From assembly GCA_949318235.1 (NCBI GenBank), contig OX439131.1:29079518-29143517 (forward strand): DNA of 64,000 nt, read 5' to 3'. This document shows positions 1-12,076 of this stretch, piece after piece (positions within the stretch are counted from its first letter, which is position 1; each line of letters begins with the position of its first letter). Source of the stretch: Ecdyonurus torrentis (taxonomy: Eukaryota; Arthropoda; Insecta; Ephemeroptera; Heptageniidae). The position numbers and the translations under genes were made by a program. The notes beneath the pieces are model-generated. The model worked only from the letters and a program-made list of their open reading frames with translations, was not told the DNA's origin and searched no databases.

Positions 1-674
1 TTTTGCTGAACTTTTGCTTCTTTTTGCTCGGGCCATCTGAGCTGAGGCGACCCCTCCTTTCTGTGCGCTTTTTTTGAAGGTTCTGCAAGATCTAGAAAAA
101 AGCGAAAGAAACACGAGATAGAGAGATGCAGCCTTCACCAGTCCCAAACATTGAGCTGTTTTTTTTTTACTTGTTTTTTGATTTTGATATTCTGTTATTC
201 ATTCTTCTTCTCTGACCCGATATTTTGTATTTTTTTTTCAAAAATGAAAGGAAAAAAGATAAAAAAAAAGTGATAGACAAGATCAAGAAGAGATATATAA
301 TTGTAATAAAATTAAGAGCAATCTCTTTGTGCTGGTTTTAGATTAGAAAAAAAAACTGTATTGCAAGCTTTTATACTTTTTATTGTAAAAAAAAAAAAAT
401 TGTATATACAAAAAATTGAATTACTCAAGAAAATCAGCTCTAAATTGTTTTTGTCATTCCTAGTGTAGGCTACATACTATAGAAAGTTGTTGTATATATA
501 TTTTTTTACTTATAAGATTATAATGAAGGGAGAGTGAAGAATGAAGTAAAAGTTTTAAAAGTCTGTGGATGTCAAAAGCTCATAGCAAACACTAGATAGA
601 TATTTGTGACATTGAAACAAAAACAACAACAAAAAATATATGCAGGCATAAAATGTAATAATAAAAAAAGAACG

Positions 675-709
<35 letters not shown>

Positions 710-1779
710 AGAAAGAAAGAAAGAAAGAAAGAAAAGAAAAAATATATAAAATCAAAAATAAATATTTATAACAAATATTTATAATACATGAAAAAACATT
801 GAAGCAAACCAAATTAACAGTCCTCATGCCAAAAAACCAACAAACGTTCTCATATATATAATAATATATAAACATATAGAAAATTGTTTCTTTCAAGTCA
901 AGAAATGAAAATATATATAATTATTATTTTACTCTTAAACATGCATATATTTAATAATAAATAAATAAAATATAATAAATTAAAGGGAATTATATTTTGT
1001 ATTATAATTATACATATATATTATATAAAAAAATTTAATTCACCCATTATATTAATATTGATGTTTTCGTAGACTGGGGGCATGAAGAGATAGGTTTTGA
1101 AAAAAAAAATTCTAATAAGAAAAATATATTATTATTTCTTACATTATTACATACTTAATTTTGTTTCAAAAATACTCTACAAAGTTGTTATAGAAACAGA
1201 AAAAGAGAGATATCTAAATTACAAAGAGCGAGAGAGTATATTATAATAATAAAAAAAAATTATATGCAATTTTTGTCACTGCATAGCAGGAATTTATAAA
1301 AAAAATATATAGAAATTGTGCATATATGTATGTATAAAGGTTAAGAAAAAAAAGAATCTAAAGGATTATATTTTGATATATTATAAGATTTTTTGAAAAA
1401 GGATAGTATTAAGAGAGAGAGAGATAGAGAGAACGATCATCGGGTTTGAAAAAATGTATAATATTTTATGTGTTATAAAGCAAGACGAGTAGTAAGTATA
1501 TTATTATAGAGGTTTCTTTTCTTCGGCCTACATTTCTCTCCAGTGTTGAAGAAAAAAAAAAAAAAAAAAAACTCGACAGGCTTTACTACAAATAATCTTT
1601 TTGTCATACGTGATAATTCATCTTATATGTGAGTGAACTTTCCACATACAAACGTTTTGTTCCGTCTTTTTTTATGTTAGAAATCGACGTTCGTTTTGTT
1701 ATAAGGCAAAAGGCGATGACATAGTGAGCGAGCCAAGCAAGCAAAAGCAAAAGAGAGCCCTTTTTCTTTATTTATTTTC

Positions 1780-1862
1780 AGGGGAAGGGGGAACGAGCGT
1801 CGGTGGCGCGCGATCTAAAGAGATGGATCGCCTAATCACGTGCCCCTAGCACGCGAACCAAC
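1780..1862. other. Small CpG-containing patch
   Basis: GC-richer than its surroundings, with a GCGATC...GATCGC hairpin (1810-1815 with 1826-1831) and GGTGGCGCGC. No splice-bounded frame matching HCN was found; function unknown. Confidence 0.3.
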
Positions 1863-3728
1863 GTAAAATGTCCTTTAAGAAAAAAAAATTAGGTAGGGTA
1901 AAATATAAGGAGAGAGATAGGCAAAAGAGGGAGGTTTAAACCTCTCGGTGTATAAGTTTTTGATGATGATTCATGACTTACACGTCAGGCCTTCCTTTTT
2001 GGTTCTTTGCTTGAGAATACGAAGTTGTGACGTCACTTAAAAACCTTTAGATTATATTATGCTACATAAAAATCGAATTACATTATTCCTTAAAACTAAC
2101 AAAAACGTCCTTACTTTTAGTTTCGTAAATCTGGTTATGTTATCTAGTTAATTACAATTCTTACTAACTCTTAAACCCCAATTATAACGATAAAATTTTA
2201 TGTATTTATTTGATTTACTATCGTGATTTATTGTAATTATTGTTTTATTCTGTTATTTCAAATCCATAAAAAAAAAATACTCAAAATAAAAAAATATATA
2301 AAAATAAAAAATTTATTTTATTGAAAAAATAAAAATAAAACCAGGGAACGAATTCTGTAAATTATTTATGTAATTTTTTTTTATTTTTTTTTATTTATTT
2401 GAGGGTAAATTTGATTGGATAAAATGAGTTTTGAGGGATGATCCGGGCATGATAATTTAGTTACATTATATTTATATAAAAAATCTTGATGGAAGTAGGA
2501 TATCTTTTTTTTTTTTTTTTTTTTTTTAAAGTTATAATAAAAAAAAGTATATATATAATAAATAATTTAATAATAATAATAATTTAATTCATTATACGTT
2601 TCACCACACATTAACATTCAAATAACACATAGACATTCAACTACACACATTAATATAATAAAAACTATCAGGAATATAATAATAATAATTAAGAGGTAGT
2701 ACGCCTTCACACTGCCAACAACCTAAACAAAAAAAAAGAAGAAAAAAATTGTTTCAACTAACAGGTTTAATAATATAAATATGAGCATGAAACAAAATAA
2801 TAAAATAATTAAAATAATATTTAAAGTGATATATAAAAAAGGGGTACATCGATTTGATCATCTGCATAGAAAATTGTGATAATAATTAATTGGTAACCAC
2901 TACAGCAGGCCAACCAAAAACCTCATTTAAATAAATAAAATAAATAATGTGAATGATAATTTATTATGTTTATTTTTTTTAATACTATTTTAATTTAAAT
3001 TTAGAATGACCAGACTATTGAAATTGTTTATGATTGTTATAAACAGAATTAAAAAAAAAAAAAAAAAAAATGATGCAATAATTTTTAAAAAACTTATATC
3101 TGCAGAATTTTAGTTCAAGAAATATGTGTTTTAGTTAAGAAACATTGGTATAAAAATATCAATAAATTTTTATGTGTACTTGCTACAAAATAATTATGTG
3201 AATGTACTAGCTCGAAATTTTAACATTTTTGGTCAAAATGTGAAGGTCTAATGTCCCCCTTTTTTAAATCAACACTTCTAATTTTAAATTCAAAATAAAA
3301 AATATATATTTTTACACTGATTATTTATTAAAAAAAAAATAATAATATGCAGTATATTCCTTAGTTACCCCATAAAAATAAAGGATAGGATACTAAACTA
3401 AAATACCATTCTAACATTTAAAAACATAAACAACCAAAAATACATTTCACTAGTCTGGTTTCCATAATAATTATTGTTTGTTAAAACTGAAAAAATAATT
3501 CATTCTATTATAGCATATCAAGAAAGAAAAAAAAAGTAAAAAAAAAATAAAAATAAAAGTTGACAACAAAAACACAACATATCCGAACACCAGCAGCAGC
3601 ACCACCAAAGAACGATCATCTTAATAATAATAATAATAATCACCATCATCATAGGCAATAATAATAATCATAATCAACGTTTAAAAAATAAATAAATAAT
3701 AATAATAAATAGAGAGATGACAATTTTA

Positions 3729-3780
3729 GGCACCTGACGAGTCCTTCGTGGACAAAACGTGCTATTGGCACAGCTGTTCC
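3729..3780 (+). ncRNA. Degenerate type I hammerhead ribozyme motif
   Basis: The sequence folds as a three-stem hammerhead. Stem I pairs GGCAC (3729-3733) with GTTCC (3776-3780), four of five pairs. The core CTGACGA is at 3734-3740. Stem II is GTCC (3741-3744) with GGAC (3750-3753) around a five-base loop. The next strand is AAAA (3754-3757) where GAAA is expected. Stem III is CGTGC (3758-3762) with GCAC-A-G (3768-3773, one bulged A) around a five-base loop. The cleavage position would follow T3775; C3774 replaces the usual U that pairs with A15.1. So there are two departures, G12 to A and U16.1 to C, both expected to weaken or abolish cleavage. Hammerheads of this type are known in Penelope-like elements and retrozymes, which makes a retroelement relic likely. 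It is on the strand opposite to HCN. Confidence 0.5.
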
Positions 3781-5005
3781 CTGCTGCTCTGCTAGCCTGT
3801 TGTAGGGAAATCTAAAGTCGGAACACAAGAGAAAAAAAAAGTAACAAAAAAAAATAACAGATCAACACACTTACCGTAATTATTAAAAAAAAGGAGATAT
3901 TTTCAAGATTTTAAAATATTATTATTATTATTTTTGTTTCTTATGTGAAATTATATAAAACAATTTTAAAAAATCTTGAAATTATCCTAAACCTACGTAA
4001 CTCACAATCCATACATACATACTGATTTTTAAAACTTTTTATTCATTTTTTTTTCAAAATTTTATTTTAATATTCATTAATAAATTGTTAAAGTTATTAT
4101 TTTTATATATTTTTCCGCTCTCTTTTAGAAACTATATGAATTTTTATTGTAGTTTTAAATCAGATTTCTATATTAATAATTAAATTTGTAATGTATTTTA
4201 TTAAATTTAAAAATAATTTAATTATTCTATATTGACCTCATATCTTCTATTTGCCACCCAGCTACCCTAAATAGTTATTTTGATTGTAATATTTTTATTT
4301 AGAAAAAAGCATGTGGAAATCAAGAACTTTTTTAAAAAAGAAAATTATGGATATTTGAATGATAATTATATCTAAGCACATTTTACTTCCACATGAAATT
4401 TCTAACATATGTTTTTTGTTTGAGTTTAATGTAATGAATAAAATACATATATATTTAATTTTCAAATTAGATAAAAAAAATCTAATAAAAAAAAATGAAT
4501 TGTTAATTTTTTGTATACTATGTATGTCACATGATGCTGAAAAAAAAGTAAGGAACAGAATGGACCATTGATGATTTTTTTTTATTGAACTGAACTTGTA
4601 TTAAATTTTGAGTAGAAAATATATATTTTTTAATTAAACTCAAAATAATTTACCAAGAACAGTTCAGAGCGGAATATAGAAAACTATTATAGTAATAGTA
4701 ATTAAAAAAAATATGTAAATAAAAAGAAATAGAAAAAAAATAATAAAAAAAAAGGAAAGAAGATGTAACTAGTCGTTCCAAGAGAAAGACACATACACAC
4801 ACATATATTATATATATTATAAGAGTAATAAAGACAGATATAGAGTAGCAGTAAATAATATAAATAAAATTTGTATAATAATAATAATGGTAAAAATAAT
4901 AAATAATGATAATATATATATTTTTTTATAATATATAATATAGTAAGAAGAGATAGTATATAGATAATAATATAAAAAAGGATAGAAAGAAACAGATTTG
5001 CTTAC

Positions 5006-5143
5006 GTAAACTTCTTCCCATTGGCTGACATATCGGACAAGTCTTGATAATCGGAGCAGTCTGACAAGACTAAGTAATTTGGCTAGTCTTAAAATTCGTA
5101 ATGCTCTTCCTGCATGTAATATTTGGAAACTTTCACTGAAGTC
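5006..5143 (-). CDS. HCN: HCN/Ih channel, exon encoding S4 voltage sensor
   Basis: Third recognisable exon of the HCN/Ih channel, 138 bases, exactly 46 codons, phase 0 at both ends. After a ctatttttacAG acceptor it encodes [18 protein letters not shown], then the S4 helix with basic residues at every third position (R13, R16, R19, K22, S25, R28, R31, R34, R37 of the exon) and the S4-S5 linker ending SQWEEVY before a TAC|gtaagc donor. The serine interrupting the basic ladder is a hallmark of HCN S4 compared with depolarization-activated potassium channels. The next exons (S5, pore with GYG, C-linker, cyclic-nucleotide-binding domain) are not visible between here and base 1, so the gene continues outside the window. 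Confidence 0.95.
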
Positions 5144-5937
5144 CTGTAAAAATAGAAACGTAGCACACACACACAAAACAAAAATATATTAGAAGATTTT
5201 TCTCAATAATTGCTTTCTTATGCACATGCCGTGCAAGCAAGCACGTGCATTATTTATATTTTTGTATTATTTTTTTTTTATTATTTTTTAAATATATAAA
5301 TAATTGCAGCAAGAAAAAATAAAAGCATTTTTTAATTTTTATATTCATAAAAATATAAAAAATTATTGCCAGCATTAGCCTAATTATTATAATATAAAAG
5401 AAACAGAAATAAGAAGACATAAAATTTTGCCATAATTATTTGAAAAAAAAAAAATACATAGCAGTGTGTATGATAAGATATGTTTTTGTATTCAACTCCT
5501 TGAATTTATCCCAATCATAATATTATTTAATAACTTAAAACATATAAATTTTGATACAAATAAACAAATAAAAATAAATAGAATTTACATATAAACATAA
5601 ATTTACAGCTTTTTTTTTATGACATTTTTGGCGCTTTTCAAAAGGGGGGGTAATTAGGGTGTGTATGGGCTAAATTATTGTACTAGTTAATGAAATTTTT
5701 GATTAGTTAAGTTAATAACAATAACAAAATGCATTCAACAACAATGAGAGGGTATAAATATGAAAAAAAATAAATAAAAATAAAACAGCGATGAGTAAAA
5801 ACAACAACAACAAATAATTACATGAATAGATGTTTTCAAAACAACACCAAATTCAAGGTATTGAACATCGAAAAACTATAAACTATGTAATAGCTAGAGC
5901 AAAATAATATATGCACCAGTTAAGTATAGACACATAT

Positions 5938-5939
<2 letters not shown>

Positions 5940-5987
<48 letters not shown>
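5940..5987. repeat. (GA)n microsatellite
   Basis: Pure GA repeat in the intron between the S3 and S4 exons of HCN. Confidence 0.98.
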
Positions 5988-5990
<3 letters not shown>

Positions 5991-6964
5991 ACGTATAGTG
6001 TCTACATATTTATATGGTAATAAATTAATACATTACTAAATACTAATATTAAATTTTTTATATATTTCAAGCATGCTAAATTTCTTATATAATATTCTAC
6101 ATAATTGTAATATATAAACATCAGAGTCATTCTTAGGTATGCATCTATTGGACTTAAAATCATTTTAGAGAATTATTTTATGTATTAAAGAAACAGATTG
6201 CATTAATTACTTCTTTTTTTTTTTTAAAGTATATTATATTATGACACATTATATAATCCAATTACACATACTAAAAATGACTATATTTAAAATTTTTGAA
6301 ACTATTTTGTAATAAAAATAATGAATGATATGAAAAATCTATTCTCTACTTTTTTTTTTTTGCATTAATATAAATAACAAGATCAATAATATATCAAGTA
6401 TCTAGTTTCATTCACTAAGTTATCAATTTGAATACAAATTATTAAAATATCTGAAAATATAGTTGCAATGCAGAAATTTAGAAAATATTAAGAAAATAAT
6501 TTAAAATGCAAATATATTCTGTAAAGAAAAAAAAATACACTAACGGAATTCAAGCACTAAAATCTACTAAAATAATAAAATAATTTTATACTTTTTTAAA
6601 CTTTAAAAAATATATATTATATATACAGTATATAATATATTATAATTTATATAAATATAAAAAAAATCCATGTACGTACATGCATTTTGTTATACTATTC
6701 AGTAATTTAATGCAATATTAACATTATTACATGCAGATAAAAGTAACGAAATATTTTCTACAAAATTAAGTAGGTATTATAATAATGTGAATCATTCACT
6801 ATTAAAGTAAAAAGTGAATTAAAAAAGATAAAAATGAGTGAAATATAATATTTATCAAACGAATATATATGTAAATATATATTTTTGAATTATATTTATT
6901 ATTTTTTTTCTAGGAGAGTTGAGAGGATGATGGGCGGCGCCATAAAATGTCCTACCTTGCTCAC

Positions 6965-7101
6965 CTGGTTAAAGATGAGAAAAATATAATCTAAAGGTAT
7001 AGAACTGATGAGATCCAAGAAAAACCAAGTTCTAAGATAATGCCTTGCAATCAACTTTGGATCCAAAATTACTTGTTCTGCATTATCTTGTTGCATAATA
7101 C
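6965..7101 (-). CDS. HCN: HCN/Ih channel, exon encoding S2-S3 linker and S3
   Basis: Second recognisable exon of the HCN/Ih channel on the minus strand, 137 bases. It follows a ttgtttcAG acceptor, finishes the split glycine codon and encodes [20 protein letters not shown] (cytoplasmic S2-S3 linker) followed by the S3 helix with [20 protein letters not shown], ending NQ before a CAG|gtgagc donor. S3 keeps the aspartate (WFFLD) and the SSIPLDY motif typical of the family. The reading frame runs open upstream into intron sequence, which creates a false methionine start at 7114; the acceptor and family alignment place the true exon start at 7101. The intron before it is about 17 kb and contains most of the repeats in the left third of the window. 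Confidence 0.95.
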
Positions 7102-7854
7102 CTGAAACAAACAAACAAAATTAAAGTTAAAATGTGTTAACATATATATATTATATGATATGAATTTGATAGATGGATATTTCAGATCAGAGAAAATGAT
7201 CAAAGGCAGTCATCTTTTTTTATTTGATTTTTTGTTCTATTACAAAAGCGATGTTTGCACGGTTTACCAAAATAACGATTTCATCAAATCAGTAGATATG
7301 TGATACGTTATATTGTTATACATGTTGACATGCAAATCAGTTTAAAAAAAATACGTTTATTAGTACATTAATTTGTAATTTTCATCTACAATATCTACAA
7401 ATATTTATTTAATGCCCAGAGAATAATAAACTTCAAATCATTGAACTTTATCATAGCAAGCCAAGTTTTTAAAGAAGAAGAAAGTAACATTAAAGTATTT
7501 ATGTCTAAATGAACAACAAGCTATGAATTAATAAAAACTAAATATATGGAAAAAGTATGAATGAATTCTATAAATGTGACTTTTATATAACATAATATTC
7601 TTTTACAGAAATAATTAACATTTTTATATTATAGGATAAATAACTTTTAATTATACTAATTAGTGTTATTATTTCCCATATGTACAGATAAAAATAATAT
7701 TATTCTAAATGAATGTTTGCTGTTATACAATTATTATGTTACATTAATTTTGATGTCTATAACTATAACTATTAAACAAATGCACTAACGCATTTTCATA
7801 TTATAAAATATCGACTACTGTATAATTTTAGAGTGTTTGGTTGATAGAAACCTT

Positions 7855-7858
<4 letters not shown>

Positions 7859-7944
<86 letters not shown>
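7859..7944. repeat. (TA)n microsatellite
   Basis: Pure TA repeat, about 43 units, in the HCN S2-S3 intron. Confidence 0.98.
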
Positions 7945-7948
<4 letters not shown>

Positions 7949-8574
7949 TTGTATGTTCCAATTACTAACTAAGTATGCTTTGATGTGAATATATATCATC
8001 TCTCTCTCTCTCGTCTGTTTTCCTGTTACTATATTATAGTTCTATAGTTTACTGTAGCTATAGTTCTAGCTTGCTTGCCAAGCATTATTATTATTTCAAA
8101 CGTAATACATTATGTAATGAAACTAGATAGAACATTATAACAATAAACCATGAAGCTATATTATTTGTAACAATAACATTATCCATCCATCCATATTATT
8201 ATTATTTTCTATGTTTATTGACAATATATTATATATGAAGAAAAAAAATTATATATTTATATTATTATTAATTAAAACAAAGAAAAATTATGATAATATT
8301 TTCTTTAAAAATTAACAATAAGAATTATAAGCATTGATTAACTTTAAAATATAATTTTTATTAATAATTAAAAGAAAAATCAAAATCTTATTATTACTGA
8401 TTTTATTTTCTTCTACACTGTTTTTATGTCAGATATTCAATTATTATTATTATATAAAGCTGTTTCAGCCTCCACATGGGTTATTGGGGCCTGCTTTCTT
8501 ATAACACTGCGGACTCTCCCTGGGGACTATTATTATTAATATTATTATTTTTATTATTTTTGAAATGTTTTAGA

Positions 8575-8696
8575 ATGATGTTCGTAAACCCTGTTCTTCG
8601 TGCCCCAAACCACACAAAAAATGACCATCACCAAATGCTTTTTAAATGGCATTGCGCATTTTTTGGAGCAAGGGAACAGGGTTTATGAACATCATT
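8575..8696. mobile_element. Small fold-back element, 122 bases
   Basis: Inverted ends AATGATGTTCGTAAACCCTG and, reversed, AATGATGTTCATAAACCCTG with a short interior. An ORF crosses it but ends within it and has no protein-like features. Confidence 0.6.
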
Positions 8697-9333
8697 AATA
8701 ATGTAAAGAATTAAAAAAAAAATGCAGTTATTAAATTGATTGCGCAATCACTTTCATTGCTATTAAAACAAAATCTATACCAACTTATATATTATTATAA
8801 TTTGCGTTAATTGCTATGTGGGAAGAGACCTTCATATTGGCATTAACTTATTTATTGCTAATAGTTTGAAATACCGGTTTAACCTTTGACATTTTTTAGA
8901 TGCTTCTTTTATACCTTTGTATTGTTTTTAAATACGCTATAGGAAGTCACCCAAAGCTTCTATTGTATTATATTTGGCCATTTTTACGTCGTGGACATAC
9001 TGTATCACATTTGTGCATATTGCCTTTCCCGTTGATTCACGCGTGGCCAAATAAAAGTATCCAAATGTTTAATATTATTATTATTATTTAGCCTAACCTA
9101 TTCAGGTTTTATAAGTTGCAAGCTTGTTTTAAGTGATGAAATAAGATATAAGATTTTATTACGTTCCATGTCTTTACAGATTATAACAAGGCAAGTCAAA
9201 ACACAACATACATACAACAAAATATAATTAAATTTATAGCAAGTTATTATGTCCTATTTAAGACAAGTTTATGTAAGTTCTATTTCAAGTTCAAGTTCTA
9301 TTTAAGTTTGAACAATCCTTGCAATTCGGTTAT

Positions 9334-9430
9334 TTTTATTTTGACCACTATAAAAAAACATAAAACAAGGTCACCTAAGGTCAAATGTGATATGACCAGC
9401 TAATAAAAATGACCAAAAGAAATGCGGTCA
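9334..9430. promoter_or_regulatory. Cluster of AGGTCA-type half-sites
   Basis: Six GGTCA/TGACC words fall in under 100 bases, including a perfect direct repeat AGGTCA-CCTA-AGGTCA at 9368-9383. AGGTCA is the nuclear-receptor half-site and a 4-base spacer is a known arrangement. The site lies in the large HCN intron. An 11-base word (AGGTCACCTAA) recurs at about 20.69 kb in a palindrome, so the cluster may belong to a repeat rather than an enhancer. Confidence 0.3.
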
Positions 9431-10002
9431 AAGTAACGTGTATCAGTCACCATCAATATTTGTTCTCAATTTTGTTTCTGTAGAAGAAAAAAAACAACAT
9501 CATTTATAAAGATATACTTTGAAATTGAATAAAGAAGTACTAGAATTTAAAGTACTAGAATAAAAATATGTAGTCTTTTTTTAATAAAAAGTAGGTTAAC
9601 TTTTTTGTTACAATTCTTTTGTATTGAATAATAAATGTCATTGACAACTACAACTACTTTATCCATGAGGGAGTACACGTGTGACATACGTGACAAACTT
9701 ATTTTTACTTTTGGGACTACACAATATCAAATAACACATAAATTTAAATGTAAGCTAAGTGCATGATACTTTAACTCGTAGGAAAACAACAACAAACAAA
9801 TAAACTATTCCATTTTTTTCCCCGTGATTTCATGAGTTTACTAACACTAATAGCTCTCTTAAAATTAGGTCTTTAAAAATAATACATCCTAGTATTATTG
9901 ACAACATTAGTAGTTCATCTTAAGTATGGAAAGAGAACAATAAAAAAGTTCAAAGCTTCAATTTCAAAGTTAAAGTTCAGTTGTTAGTATAAATTTATTT
10001 AC

Positions 10003-10264
10003 TTAAAGCCAGAAACTACATAAAACAACATTATGCTTTTTAACGATTAAACACAAAATGGGATATCCAAAACTGATGAAAATTTTTACCACAAGAGAGC
10101 GTGAAAATACTTTATTCCTGTTTCTGACGTCAGAAAGCAAGCAAAAATTAGTATGAAATGCTGTGCAGGTTGCATTAGTTGATCACTGCTACGGCGGGAT
10201 TTGTTATTTATGTAAGTCCCATGAGATGTACATGCTAGTGTTTTCTTCTGGTCTATTTCTTTAA
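10003..10264 (-). mobile_element. MITE family B, copy 1 (internally deleted, inverted)
   Basis: TTAA-flanked element with termini TTAAAGCCAGAAACTAC and, at the right, TTAAAGAAATAGACC in reverse. Its body is the reverse complement of the copies at 19869 and 27116, including the GTTTCTGACGTCA block, the GAGAGCGTGAAAA block and the TTGATCACTGCTACGG block, but is about 80 bases shorter. Confidence 0.75.
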
Positions 10265-10787
10265 CAGAAATATCATTACATCACTCTAATAACTTCAATT
10301 AATGAAAGTTGTCTCCTCCAAAGGATTCTCATGGAATATACTATACATAAGACAATTAATATAAATAGAATGAAGATTTTTTATGTCATAAATAATTGTA
10401 GATAATTTATACACGTTCAGAAAATATCTACTTGACTATTCCTGTCAAAAATTTATCCATGAAAATCCTATATTGTATTTAAAGGTTTGTTATATTAAAA
10501 CATCCTAAAATTTAAAAATGGGTGCACTTTATTTTTATGTATACATTTGAAAGTTAATGGTAACAACTACCCATACTAAATAAAATTTAGGAACCGGATT
10601 AACAGAACAAAAGTAATGAAATTAACATGGTACTTCATGGGCATTGAAATCCAAAATTTCTAAACAAAATTATATGATAAACCGCCCCCTCCCCAAAAAT
10701 TTTGCATGTTTGAAGTTTCGTACTTCACTGAAAAAAAAAATCCTTTACAACTAATTATCACCTCACCACATTACTGCATTTCTACTC

Positions 10788-11103
10788 TTAAAGGCGTAGA
10801 ACACCTTGAACAAAAAAGTTCTGCAATATCCTAACAAACCTGATAATCAACGTTGATTTGGCCGAAGTCATTGATTTCTAATTTATTTTCCATTCACAAA
10901 ATGCCACTGGCGGTCACTGACGTCACAGCTTGCTTGTTTTACGCGCGCGTAAACCGGGTGAGCTGTGACGTCAGTGACCGCCAGTGGCATTTTGTGAATG
11001 GAAAATAAATTAGAAATCAATGACTACGGCCAATCAACGTTGATTTTCAGGTTTGTTAGGATATTACTCAACTTTTTTTGTTCAAGGTGTTCTACGCCTT
11101 TAA
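10788..11103. mobile_element. Fold-back MITE family A, copy 1
   Basis: A 316-base nearly perfect palindrome starting and ending with TTAA. The termini read TTAAAGGCGTAGAACACCTT and its reverse complement; the arms run through a shared AACGTTGATT block and an AATAAATTAGAAATCAATGA block to a GC-rich centre with TGACGTCA in each arm and a GCGCGCG loop. No coding capacity. TTAA at both ends suggests a TTAA-specific transposase, but a TA-specific one is not excluded. Confidence 0.85.
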
Positions 11104-11704
11104 TGATATAGTTTTGACAACAAATAAATTATATTTTATGACAAATTTTTTACGAGAAAGAAAAATATATATTCAGTACATGACAAAATTGTTTCTGGTT
11201 TGGCCTTCTTGTTAACTATTTAAAACAAAATAGAATTTGAATGTTATTAGGAGTTTATACAACTCAATGTTAGTTATCTTTTGTTTATTTATTCTTGTTC
11301 TATTTTATTTTCACAAATGTTATAATACATTTGTCTTCTTTGTAACCAAATAACTTCACACATTACGAAGTGAATCTGTTGTTTATCACATAATAATTTA
11401 GTTTATTTTAAAACATTCAACATAGTGTTTAAATAAAAATTTCATGCATTTATAACAAATAATATAAAGAAACCCTAAAAGCACGAATTTTGAGAAAAAA
11501 CAAAGGAGAAAGAAGTTTTGAAACGGAAATATCAAATATGTAGTACATATTATAGAGTATAGCAAGGTAGCTAGGTGAGCTAGACAAAATTTTAAATGAA
11601 TAGAATTGGTTAATATATAAATATTGATATTAAATTTGATCTCCTGTTGAGCAACCTCTTTGACAATGTGCAATGTTTGTATTGTGATATTTTGCTCAAT
11701 AAAA

Positions 11705-11706
<2 letters not shown>

Positions 11707-11747
<41 letters not shown>
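11707..11747. repeat. (ATT)n microsatellite
   Basis: About 14 ATT units just before fold-back family A copy 2. Confidence 0.97.
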
Positions 11748-11749
<2 letters not shown>

Positions 11750-11760
11750 GTAGATTGTAA

Positions 11761-12076
11761 TTAAAGACGTAGAATACTTTGAAGAATTTTTTTTTCTAAT
11801 ATCCTAGCATACCTAAATATCAACGTTAAATTGACCGAAATCATTGATTTCTAATTTATTTTCCATTCACAAAATGACAGCTGCGGGTTTGTGACATCAC
11901 AGCTCACCTGTTTCCGCGCGCGTGGAATAAAGAGCTGTGACTTCACAAACACGCAGCTTTCATTTTGTAAATGGAAAATAAATTAGAAATCAATGACTCC
12001 TGACAAATTAACGTTGATATTCAGGTATGTTAGGATATTAGGCAAGTTTTTTGTTCAAGATGTTCTACGCCTTTAA
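11761..12076. mobile_element. Fold-back MITE family A, copy 2
   Basis: Same structure and same length as the copy at 10788-11103 with more divergence: TTAA at both ends, the same terminal and subterminal blocks, but the central palindromes have decayed to TGACATCA and TGACTTCA. It lies about 660 bases from copy 1. Confidence 0.85.

Larger units (their letters stand above)
1..5005. other. HCN intron downstream of the S4 exon: mostly non-coding AT-rich DNA
   Basis: Apart from the hammerhead-like motif and the GC patch, this holds poly-A/T runs, ATT/AAT repeats and AT-rich DNA. The first 130 bases are GC-richer but contain no frame I recognise. No S5 or pore exon was found here. Confidence 0.6.

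Noticed and set aside
1..4800. Search for the HCN S5, pore and cyclic-nucleotide-binding exons
   Set aside because: No frame with the S5, GYG pore or binding-domain motifs was seen on the minus strand, so none is reported.
4817..5176. 119-codon ORF starting [11 protein letters not shown]
   Set aside because: Only bases 5006-5143 are exon; the rest is intron read through on both sides.
6899..7114. Continuous ORF starting MFVSG and ending past NQ
   Set aside because: Start and end are intron read-through; splice sites at 7102-7103 and 6961-6964 define the true HCN exon.
8960..9060. TTTGGCCA...TGGCCAAA inverted pair
   Set aside because: Arms match for only about ten bases and then diverge; too weak to call an element.
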